A stretch of 14,137 nt of DNA from DAOLOF01 sp964463605 (GTDB taxonomy: Bacteria; Patescibacteriota; Microgenomatia; UBA1400; PJMF01): assembly GCA_964463605.1 (NCBI GenBank), contig CAYXBZ010000022.1, positions 1-14,137 on the forward strand. Reading direction: 5' to 3'. Numbering within the stretch: position 1 is the first letter of the stretch; each line of letters starts with the position of its first letter. Made by a program: the position numbers and the translations under genes. The notes under the pieces are model-generated. The model searched no databases and was not told where the DNA came from. It saw only the letters and a list, made by a program, of their open reading frames with translations. Shown piece by piece: positions 6,450 through 13,775 of this stretch.

Positions 6450-7397
6450 ATGGGAAAAAAACTTGCGTACTTTCTAGCAATTGTTGTAATAATTTTAGTG
6501 GCAAGCGCTATTTATTTTGTCAATCCATTTCAAAAACAGGCTCAAGCTGGATTGCAAATTGTAGTTTACGAAGCCGATGCATCACTCTTTTTAGATGATC
6601 AATATTTAGATAAAGCGCCCTATATTAATAGAACTATTCGCCCTGGAAATTACCAACTTAACATTGTTCCAGATAACAGTGAACTGTTGTCAAAAAATCT
6701 GTCGATCACCCTTAATCCAGGAACCTTGACGGTTGTTTATTGGAAACCAGCCAACACTCAAGAAAAAAGTAGCGGTTTAACCTATGAGCTTGAACCCATT
6801 TCTAACCGACACTCGGGAGAGCTTCAGATCATCTCTGAGCCTCATGAAGCCATTATTTATCTAGGAGATCGAACACAAGAATTTGCTCCTCACATTTTTC
6901 GAGATTTAGAGCCCGGCGATCATACAGCTCAAATCATGTTGCCTGGTTATGAAGATCACGAACAAAAGTTTAGTATTTCAGCTGGATATAGGCTCAAGAT
7001 TACCGTTAAACTTGCTCAAGCTGATACAGACACAATATTACAAGACTCTTCTGAAGAAACTTTCCAAGAAGAGGATGAGCAATCATCAGCTGAAAATGAC
7101 ATTGGCGCCTCCTCAACACTAACAATACTCTCTACAAATTTCTTTCAAAATGACAAAGAGGTATTGAGAGTCAGAGATGATAGTTCGATCGCCGGAAACT
7201 CTGTTGGCTTTGTGGAAGTGGGAACAGTCTTAACTTATCAAGAAATTCAAAATGGTTGGTACTTTATTTCCTTTAAGGACACTATCGATGCCACATCTAA
7301 AGAAGGATGGGTAAGTGGACAATTTGTTGACGCAACTTCTCAAGAAGATTCTTCAACAGATGAGAGTGAGGATAACGAGCTCCTCTTGACTGAATAG
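6450..7397 (+). CDS. Membrane-anchored protein with two PEGA-like domains and a C-terminal SH3 domain
   Basis: The protein has 315 residues. A single hydrophobic segment (5-24) after MGKK is a signal anchor, placing the rest outside the membrane. Two PEGA-like beta domains follow, ~34-100 (LFLDDQYLDKAPY, IRPGNYQL) and ~122-190 (IIYLGDRTQEFAPHIF, LEPGDHTAQIMLPGYE). PEGA domains are surface-layer-associated folds often linked to cell-envelope proteins. A Ser/Glu-rich linker (191-221) leads to a bacterial SH3-like domain (~222-295: LRVRDDSSIAGN, NGWYFISF, EGWVSGQFVDA). The tail is acidic. The likely role is binding cell-wall or surface polymers. No enzymatic motif is seen. The gene starts 40 nt after lon but has its own promoter and may be leaderless. 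Domain calls are by pattern, so exact family membership needs a profile search. Confidence 0.8.
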   Translation: MGKKLAYFLAIVVIILVASAIYFVNPFQKQAQAGLQIVVYEADASLFLDDQYLDKAPYINRTIRPGNYQLNIVPDNSELLSKNLSITLNPGTLTVVYWKPANTQEKSSGLTYELEPISNRHSGELQIISEPHEAIIYLGDRTQEFAPHIFRDLEPGDHTAQIMLPGYEDHEQKFSISAGYRLKITVKLAQADTDTILQDSSEETFQEEDEQSSAENDIGASSTLTILSTNFFQNDKEVLRVRDDSSIAGNSVGFVEVGTVLTYQEIQNGWYFISFKDTIDATSKEGWVSGQFVDATSQEDSSTDESEDNELLLTE

Positions 7398-7403
7398 AGA
7401 ATG

Positions 7404-7683
7404 AATAAATTCGCAAATTAGTAATGGTATTAGATATGAGCTCATTTCTGAGGGGTTTCACCCCTCAGCGTTTTGTCTTGTCCCGCTAAGCGGGAGGACA
7501 AGATCAAAATCTGCTCCCCTGTCGCTTACGGGGGTATTTCACTCTATGAAGTGATTATCCATCTATAACTATTATTTATTAATTGAGGGTGAAGACCCTC
7601 AAAGCTCCACTAGGGGGAATCCCCCTAGGACCCCCATTCTGATTTGTTCCCCATAGCAAGCTACGGGGTATAATCAGAATTAA
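7404..7683 (+). repeat. Hairpin-rich dispersed repeat, copy 2 (long form)
   Basis: This copy has the same outer arms as 727-944 but is 62 nt longer. It holds CTGAGGGG/CCCCTCAG (7448-7468) followed by CGTTTTG. Next is a nested hairpin, CTTG/CAAG enclosing TCCCGC/GCGGGA (7477-7502), where copy 1 has only a short stem. Extra segments carry TTCACT/AAGTGA (7538-7554) and GAGGGT/ACCCTC (7585-7600). CTAGGGGG/CCCCCTAG (7610-7628) and the right-end ATTCTGAT/ATCAGAAT stem (7636-7680) complete it. It fills the gap between two convergent genes, where its hairpins could terminate both. Its last bases supply the stop codon of the minus-strand gene. No transposase or coding frame is inside. Confidence 0.87.
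7448..7474 (+). terminator. Probable intrinsic terminator within repeat copy 2
   Basis: An 8-bp GC-rich stem CTGAGGGG/CCCCTCAG with a 5-nt loop is followed by CGTTTT, about 50 nt after the stop of the PEGA/SH3 gene. The T run is short. The same hairpin in copy 1 would sit in the clpB leader. Confidence 0.45.
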
Positions 7684-8474
7684 TCTGGATTATTAAACTT
7701 TTTGTGTATTCCCGACCAACCATCGGGATGTTTGTGATGCCAGCGATCAATAATTAGCATCAATCTCTGAGATTTTTCAAAAAATATCGACAGAATGTTA
7801 GTTGTTAAAAAACAACTAAAGAAAAACCAATAAGTAATAAAGCGCATATTAAATTCGATACTCAACAAAAAATACATTGCCAAATGAGCAAAAAAATGAA
7901 AAGCAAACATTAATCGATTGATTTTCATAAACTTGCTTTTAGTAAAGTTTGATAGCCAAACTGCGATAAAAAGCACTCCTCCAGATAATCCGCCTGCAGG
8001 CAACAACGCTAAAAACCAGACTCTTGAGAGCTCTACATCAAGAGGAAAATACACATTCAGTAGCGAAAGAACTGTCGCTACCAATAGTGCAAAAAAATAT
8101 AGCCCCAGATGAGAAATCCAGAGATGGATCACCTCTGAGAGCTGAAAAACATCGTAGAGAGGATCCCTATATCTCCTAATCTCAAAATTTTTTGTAATGA
8201 AATGGATAATTACAAAAGAATAAACAAATAATCCCAACAAAGATACCGCCGTATCAATGATAAATAAGTTTGTTTGACCAAGAAGATGGGCTTCACTTTG
8301 TAACAGGTAATAAACAAAAGTTTTTGTCCAAACAAAGACAAGCGGAGCAATAATGAAAGCATAGATAAATTGAACCAGATCAAATTTCAGGAACCTTTTT
8401 TTACCCGTATATCTATAAAGAAACAAGCCACTCGAGAGGATAAAGATAAGTGATAAGAAAAATAATTGAATCAT
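7680..8474 (-). CDS. Integral membrane protein of unknown function
   Basis: I do not recognise this family. From ATG 8474 the product is 264 residues. A TTG 12 nt further upstream (8486) would add MIEN, but ATG is preferred because neither start has a Shine-Dalgarno sequence. Hydrophobic segments suggest roughly six or seven membrane spans, beginning MIQLFFLSLIFILSSGLFLY. The central loop carries RRYRDPLYDVFQLSEVIHLW, and the C-terminus is basic and histidine-rich (DRWHHKHPDGWSGIHKKF), probably cytosolic. The gene lies ~30 nt downstream of the DUF2298 gene on the same strand and is most likely co-transcribed, suggesting a part in the same envelope process. Its TAA stop overlaps the right end of the dispersed repeat. 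Confidence 0.75.
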   Translation of the reverse strand: MIQLFFLSLIFILSSGLFLYRYTGKKRFLKFDLVQFIYAFIIAPLVFVWTKTFVYYLLQSEAHLLGQTNLFIIDTAVSLLGLFVYSFVIIHFITKNFEIRRYRDPLYDVFQLSEVIHLWISHLGLYFFALLVATVLSLLNVYFPLDVELSRVWFLALLPAGGLSGGVLFIAVWLSNFTKSKFMKINRLMFAFHFFAHLAMYFLLSIEFNMRFITYWFFFSCFLTTNILSIFFEKSQRLMLIIDRWHHKHPDGWSGIHKKFNNPD

Positions 8475-8506
8475 ATTTTCGATCAAGTATAAACAGAGTT
8501 AAATAA

Positions 8507-10723
8507 CTATGGCGACTGACCATTTATTTCACTATTTTCTTTGACTTCAATAATTTGGATATTATCAGATTGAAAAACTATTGCCCCCAAACTCTCTAGT
8601 CCTGAGTAATCAAGATTTTCATAAGCCTCCACTTCCTTACTACCAACAAATATATATTTAATCTGATATTGCCATATAAGCCACCTGCTTTTAAAAGAAT
8701 TAGGATTTTCATAAATCTCTCTAACTTCTTCGGTTCTTTGGGCTGGAATGTCAAAGCCTCCCCGCCAAAGCCACTCATGAACTCTCCAACCCAAAACGGT
8801 AGGAAAACCGGTAAACGTAGAAACACGAGCATAAGTAGTATAACTCTCACCTACAGCTTCCAATACAACCGGCCTCCCCTTAGCATTTTCACGCAACCAC
8901 ACAATTCCCTGATAATCTCCAGGAACTTCAGTTTGAAGCCAGGCAAGACCATCGAGTCCTCGATACGTTTCAAGTTTTCCATAAAAATCTCTGTAGCCAA
9001 AGAATGAATAATAACTCACCCAAACAATAAACACTGTAACCAAAATCTTGATTGATAATTGAAACCAAATTGAAAATTGCTTCTGAAATATTTGATCACA
9101 AAGGATCCCAGCCAACCAAGAAATCGTTAAAGTCATCATTATAAAAGCTTGAAAAGTCAGCTTAAACATCGTATTTGCTCTGGGATGATCTGGATAAATA
9201 TCTTTCATAAAAATCAACTCGGGTAAAATTAGCAAAATCACCGAAGTGATTGTCATGGCTACTATTAACAATCTGCTTGAAGAAGTTTTTTTACTTTTTT
9301 TTGATAGCCTAAAAGCAGTAATTAAGGCAAAAATACTAACTAAGAGATGAGGACCCCACAACACCGACAATTGCCAGACAGGGGATCTTTCGTAGGCCCA
9401 TTTCACTCCTTCACTAATCGACACGAAGTTCAGTAGCCAAGGAGAAGCAGTTAATAGAGCAGTTGCAATCATTATTAGGGCACTGGTAGTTAAATCCTGA
9501 AAATATTTACCTCCTTTTGAGAGCAAAAGAAGGCCAATGATCAACAATAGTAAAGAATAAATCAGAAAATCCCAGGTGCTAGTACTAATGGCTAAACCAA
9601 GCAATAAACCCGTAAGAGCCGCAAAACACAAATGCTTTTTCACAATAATTTGTTTTTTTCGATATTTTTCTCTTAATTCAAGATAAATCTGATAGGCTTT
9701 ACTATCGAGAAGATGAATGCATTTTTTAAAGAACTGAACCACTTGCTGGCCAATCGATAAACTTGTCTTGAAGTTGTCAGCATCTTCAATTAAACAATCT
9801 AACCAGATATAAATATTAAAAATGATAAAAAGAACAAGAGGCATACTCCAAACATGAGCATGTAGATCGCTCACAATAAAACTGTAAGCAGGAAACTCAT
9901 GAATAGTACGCTCAATAAATCTGGTGGCGTCTGGATACCAATAGCCATCAAATGAGCCGTTAGATAAAAAATACCAAGTAGCATGACCGTTGCCAGCCAA
10001 AACCAACAACGCCCCTCCTAAAATTGTCGCCTTGATTCCAGTTAAACTTTTTAAGGTATAAAATTTAGGCGTTTTGTACTTTGATCTTTGAATAGAGTAG
10101 ACCAAATTCAAGCTGACGCTGGCTGCTTGAATGGCAACCATACCCATAATCATCCCCAGCAAAAGATTGTAGCTTACCTCAACTGAAGTGGCGCTAAACT
10201 GAGTAAAAATGGCCCCCATAAAATGGCCAAAGGTGTAGTAGTTTATCTTTTCACCAGCCAGCCAGATGTCTTCAGCCGGCAGAGTAGGGGAGTTGAGATA
10301 ACCAGCAATAAACCCCACATCCATAAATTTTTCTAAACCCTCAACTCTGGGCTGATGCGCTCTAACCAAACACAAAAAAACAAAAAAAACTAAAAAGATT
10401 AATTCTTGAGTTACAATCAGTTTCCAGCGCTTGGCAAAAAACTGTTTAATTAACGAAAAGTTTTTTCGCAAAATAAAGTTTGCCCAAACTGACAATAAAA
10501 AAAACAAGAAATAGATAAAAAGTGATTGATTGGCGGGAATGCTCAAATGACCTAAAAACCAGATTGTAGTTGAAAGCAACAGCCACGTAACAAGCCGACC
10601 AAAACCCCAGCCTGCGTCAGCAGCTTTGTTAGCATATAATTTAAAAATGATGGGAAAGCTGACAAGCTGCCATGCAAGCAGCACTATCCAAGAAATAAAA
10701 ATTAATAGTAAGTCGCTCAACAT
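8507..10723 (-). CDS. DUF2298 (Chlor_Arch_YYY) multi-span membrane protein, putative GT-C-type glycosyltransferase
   Basis: The protein has 738 residues with many hydrophobic spans (by eye more than ten). Family-typical strings are present in order. These are DAGWGFGRL near 36-44, HQPRVEGLEKFMD (123-135), EDIWLAGEKINYYTFGH (151-167), SDLHAHVW (285-292), YPDHPRANTMFK (510-521) and GESYTTYARVSTFTG (625-639). DUF2298 proteins occur in Chloroflexi, archaea and CPR bacteria. As far as I recall they are grouped with lipid-carrier-dependent GT-C transferases, but no reaction is established here. The conserved acidic and histidine motifs in extracytoplasmic loops suit a catalytic role. The ATG at 10723 has GGAG only one base upstream, too close for normal use, so TTG at 10720 is a possible true start. 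A TATAAT lies at 10786-10781 on this strand. The gene diverges from the GT-C gene at 10791. Confidence 0.88.
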   Translation of the reverse strand: MLSDLLLIFISWIVLLAWQLVSFPIIFKLYANKAADAGWGFGRLVTWLLLSTTIWFLGHLSIPANQSLFIYFLFFLLSVWANFILRKNFSLIKQFFAKRWKLIVTQELIFLVFFVFLCLVRAHQPRVEGLEKFMDVGFIAGYLNSPTLPAEDIWLAGEKINYYTFGHFMGAIFTQFSATSVEVSYNLLLGMIMGMVAIQAASVSLNLVYSIQRSKYKTPKFYTLKSLTGIKATILGGALLVLAGNGHATWYFLSNGSFDGYWYPDATRFIERTIHEFPAYSFIVSDLHAHVWSMPLVLFIIFNIYIWLDCLIEDADNFKTSLSIGQQVVQFFKKCIHLLDSKAYQIYLELREKYRKKQIIVKKHLCFAALTGLLLGLAISTSTWDFLIYSLLLLIIGLLLLSKGGKYFQDLTTSALIMIATALLTASPWLLNFVSISEGVKWAYERSPVWQLSVLWGPHLLVSIFALITAFRLSKKSKKTSSSRLLIVAMTITSVILLILPELIFMKDIYPDHPRANTMFKLTFQAFIMMTLTISWLAGILCDQIFQKQFSIWFQLSIKILVTVFIVWVSYYSFFGYRDFYGKLETYRGLDGLAWLQTEVPGDYQGIVWLRENAKGRPVVLEAVGESYTTYARVSTFTGFPTVLGWRVHEWLWRGGFDIPAQRTEEVREIYENPNSFKSRWLIWQYQIKYIFVGSKEVEAYENLDYSGLESLGAIVFQSDNIQIIEVKENSEINGQSP

Positions 10724-10746
10724 ACTCCGGCTATCATAACAAAAAA

Positions 10747-10787
10747 TAATTCATCGAGAAATGACAAATTAGGTTCGATGATTATAT
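10747..10787. promoter_or_regulatory. Divergent promoter region with inverted repeat
   Basis: TCATCGA (10751-10757) and TCGATGA (10775-10781) form a perfect 7-bp inverted repeat, extendable with one bulged T to TAAT(T)CATCGA/TCGATGATTA. The minus strand reads TATAAT across 10786-10781. The plus strand reads TGATTATAT (10779-10787), an extended -10-like string, immediately before the ATG at 10791. One regulator could therefore act on both genes. This is inference, and -35 boxes are weak on both strands. Confidence 0.4.
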
Positions 10788-10790
10788 GGT

Positions 10791-12617
10791 ATGACAAATA
10801 AAAATAAACATACCTACAGCATAATAATTGCCACCATAGTTGTATTACTGATTGGCATTTTTTTTAGATTTACCAGCCTCAACTGGGATCAGGGTCACCA
10901 TCTACACCCCGATGAAAGATTTCTAAACATGTTAATTAACGACCTTGATATACCAGAAAGCTGGCAAGAATACTTTGATCCTCAACAGTCTTCACTCAAC
11001 CCGCGCAACCATCAGCGAGATTTTTTTGTTTATGGCAACTGGCCAATAACCATTGGGAAATATGCCTCGGTTTTTTTTAAAACTGATGGTCTGGAAGAGA
11101 TCGCTCTCAATGGACGTCATCTCTCTGCAGCAGCTGACACAATAACTATTATTTTTGTTTTTTTGACAGTGTATTTACTTGAGAAAAAAGTAGAGGATAA
11201 GACCAATCTCATCAACAAAAATACTAAAATTTGGGCAGCTTTGGTTTATGCTTTGTTAGTATTGCCTATTCAACAGTCTCATTTTTTCACTACTGATACC
11301 TTCTTAAATCTATTTTGTTTTAGCAGCACCTTTTTTCTTTTACTTTTTTTCTTTGAGGATGATAAAAGCAAGAAAAATAAATATATTCCACCAATGAAAC
11401 AACTCTTGCCTCTAGTCATTAGTGCTTTGCTGTTTGGCTTTGCTCTTGGCTCAAAAATTAGTGCTATCTTGTTTGCGCCACTTTTGTTAGGCCTAATTGT
11501 TTTAAAAAACTTTGCTGCGTTTTATCAGAATAAGAATAAAGCTATCGCTGGCTTTTTTACAGCTACCCTGATTTTCACATTGATCGCTTATCTGTCGCTG
11601 AGAGTTGCTTCACCTTACATGTTTGCCAACAAGAACTTGCTCAGTCCAACTCTTGAACCAGCCTTTTTACAAAATTTAAAGCAGCTGAAATCTTGGGAGG
11701 GAAATGCTGTTTGGTTTCCTCCAGCGATTCAATGGATCAACCGGCCTGTTACTTTTGGAGTAGTTAATTTAGCTTTTTTTGGCATGGGCCTGGCCTCTTT
11801 TTCGTTCCTGCTAATCGGAGCAATTATGATAATTTTGCCAGTCAAATCATGGGTGATTGCTTTAATAGATGAAAAATTTAAACTAAAGAACACCTCAAAT
11901 AATCAACTGATGATGCTAGTTTTGCTTATTCTTCTCTGGTTAACAAGCTTTTTGCTTTACTACACAACTCAATTTGTTACTACCCTTCGATATTTTTTAC
12001 CAATCTATTCGTTTTTGGCAATCTTAGCCAGTATAGGCATCACCGGACTGCTAAACTGGATTAAGTATAAAACCCTTTCTACCGGACTCATTTTTCTGTC
12101 CTTAGCTGTGTGGCCTTTAATGTTTATCAGCGTTTACTTCCATCCCCATTCAAGAGTCCAGGCTTCTCAATGGATTTATAGTCATATACCTCTAGATTCA
12201 ACTATTTTGGTTGAACATTGGGATGATGCTTTACCCCTTCATTTGCCAGAATACTCTTATCGTTATGAAATAATTCAGTTGCCGGTTTTTGATCCAGATA
12301 CTCAAGAGAAGTGGGAAACAATAAACAATCAGCTTTCAATCGCCGATTATTATATTCTGACATCAAATCGTGCCTGGAATAGTATCCCTAGGGTGCCAGA
12401 AAAATACCCTCTTATGAGTCAGTTTTATATCGATCTGTTTGAGGGAAAAACAGACTATCAACTCGTAACTGTTTTTCAATCGTTTCCCGGACTCAAATAC
12501 TTGGGATTGCCTATTGAGTTTGATGATAATTGGGCAGAGGAAGCTTTCACCGTCTACGACCATCCCCAAGTGCATATTTTTGCCAATACTGGAAAACTGA
12601 ATCGAAAAGCTGAATAA
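10791..12617 (+). CDS. GT-C family glycosyltransferase (PMT/ArnT-like, lipid-phosphate sugar donor)
   Basis: The protein has 608 residues. The N-terminal span (~9-25) leads into a first outer loop with HPDERF (39-44), whose D41/E42 match the acidic pair that is catalytic in GT-C enzymes of the PMT/ArnT group. Then come NGRHLSAAADT (107-117), FFTTDTFLN (165-173) and FALGSKISAI (217-226), with about ten hydrophobic spans. The soluble C-terminal part includes DSTILVEHWDDALP. Such enzymes move a sugar from a polyprenyl-phosphate carrier onto protein, lipid or glycan outside the membrane. The acceptor is unknown here. Divergent linkage to DUF2298 suggests a common surface-glycan pathway. No Shine-Dalgarno sequence is present, and a -10-like sequence ends 4 nt before the ATG. 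The stop codon directly abuts that of the GT4 gene on the other strand. Confidence 0.87.
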   Translation: MTNKNKHTYSIIIATIVVLLIGIFFRFTSLNWDQGHHLHPDERFLNMLINDLDIPESWQEYFDPQQSSLNPRNHQRDFFVYGNWPITIGKYASVFFKTDGLEEIALNGRHLSAAADTITIIFVFLTVYLLEKKVEDKTNLINKNTKIWAALVYALLVLPIQQSHFFTTDTFLNLFCFSSTFFLLLFFFEDDKSKKNKYIPPMKQLLPLVISALLFGFALGSKISAILFAPLLLGLIVLKNFAAFYQNKNKAIAGFFTATLIFTLIAYLSLRVASPYMFANKNLLSPTLEPAFLQNLKQLKSWEGNAVWFPPAIQWINRPVTFGVVNLAFFGMGLASFSFLLIGAIMIILPVKSWVIALIDEKFKLKNTSNNQLMMLVLLILLWLTSFLLYYTTQFVTTLRYFLPIYSFLAILASIGITGLLNWIKYKTLSTGLIFLSLAVWPLMFISVYFHPHSRVQASQWIYSHIPLDSTILVEHWDDALPLHLPEYSYRYEIIQLPVFDPDTQEKWETINNQLSIADYYILTSNRAWNSIPRVPEKYPLMSQFYIDLFEGKTDYQLVTVFQSFPGLKYLGLPIEFDDNWAEEAFTVYDHPQVHIFANTGKLNRKAE

Positions 12618-13775
12618 TTACCCCTCAAGAAATGCTGTCAGTGAGTTTTTAGCTGATTCATAATTAAAATATGATTCTACTTTGTCATATCTATTTTGAT
12701 AATAGTTCTTGTCTTGCCCAAGATGCTCAATCATGCACATTAGAGTCTTCTCTAGGTCACTGGAATTTTCACTTACAAATGTTTCTCCATATCCAGTTTT
12801 TTTCACAACATCGCGAGCTCCAGGTATGTCTGATACCAGTACAGGACAGCCATACCTCATCGCCTCTGCTTGAACCAAGCCAAAACATTCAGACCTTGAA
12901 GGGAGAATAAAAATATCAAGATTGCTGTAGAAACATGCTAGTTGATTGTCATCAAGCAGTCCCATCATGGTAATGGAGTCACTAAAATCGTTAAATACAT
13001 CAGCATAGTGCTGAAAAGTCTTTTCGTAAGTCACTTGAGTTTCTCCGGCAAATACTAGATGAACTCCTGCTTTCTTTAATTGAGATCTTTTTACAACCTC
13101 AAAAAGTATATCAAACCCCTTTTCTTCTACAAATCTACCAGCAAAACCAATCAAATAATCATGTTTGCGACGAAGAGCTTTTAGCATAAGAGACACATCA
13201 GTCTTGCTGTTTCTCTTTTCAAGCTCTCGCTGAATAAAATAGGGAAGGGGAATCAATAAGCCTTTGGCCTTATGTTTATGTGCAGGCAGTAATCTAGAAT
13301 GATCAATATAGTCCGTGGTGTATGAAAAAATACCGTCAGCTAAAGAAAAACTTAGGTCGGTCATCAAGTCAAATAATAGCTGCACAAATCGATTAATAAT
13401 GCCCTTAGGTAAAATTAGATCTCCTTGATGTAAGATAAATAATTTCTTACGCCACAGCTTAGCAAACAGAGAGATAAATAATACATAACTGCACGGAGAA
13501 TTGATCAATACACTATCTGCTTCCTTAACATGACAAAAAGATTTGAACAGAAGTAAAAGGGATATATAGGTTCTACTTAATTTAAAATGAGGATCAAATC
13601 TATTAATTTTAACCCCATCTCTACTTTGACGGTGTTTAAGTTTTTGATCATAACGAATCGTCAAGACAGTAAACTGAAAATTGTCTTTTAAAGCTTGAGT
13701 TAAGTAATCTACCGACTTGGATATACCGGTCCAGTGAGGATAAAAAAAGTCACTTACTAGCAAAACTTTTTTCAT
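12618..13775 (-). CDS. GT4-family glycosyltransferase (GT-B fold)
   Basis: The protein has 385 residues. The N-terminus MKKVLLVSDFFYPHWTG is the typical first strand and glycine loop of GT4 enzymes. The C-terminal donor-binding half shows FAGRFVEEKGFDIL (R214, K219), then LPSRSECFGLVQAEAM with the EX7E pair E296/E304, and VLVSDIPGARDVV. Such retaining transferases add a sugar from a nucleotide donor to a lipid or growing glycan at the cytosolic membrane face. The specific sugar cannot be read from sequence. The start lies inside the end of the upstream HAD-like gene (26-nt overlap), indicating translational coupling. It converges with the GT-C gene with no intergenic base. Confidence 0.93.
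   Translation of the reverse strand: MKKVLLVSDFFYPHWTGISKSVDYLTQALKDNFQFTVLTIRYDQKLKHRQSRDGVKINRFDPHFKLSRTYISLLLLFKSFCHVKEADSVLINSPCSYVLFISLFAKLWRKKLFILHQGDLILPKGIINRFVQLLFDLMTDLSFSLADGIFSYTTDYIDHSRLLPAHKHKAKGLLIPLPYFIQRELEKRNSKTDVSLMLKALRRKHDYLIGFAGRFVEEKGFDILFEVVKRSQLKKAGVHLVFAGETQVTYEKTFQHYADVFNDFSDSITMMGLLDDNQLACFYSNLDIFILPSRSECFGLVQAEAMRYGCPVLVSDIPGARDVVKKTGYGETFVSENSSDLEKTLMCMIEHLGQDKNYYQNRYDKVESYFNYESAKNSLTAFLEG

Noticed and set aside
8484..8486. TTG as the start of the minus-strand membrane protein
   Set aside because: An ATG 12 nt downstream gives the same membrane topology, and a TATACT -10-like string overlaps the TTG. It is kept only as an alternative.
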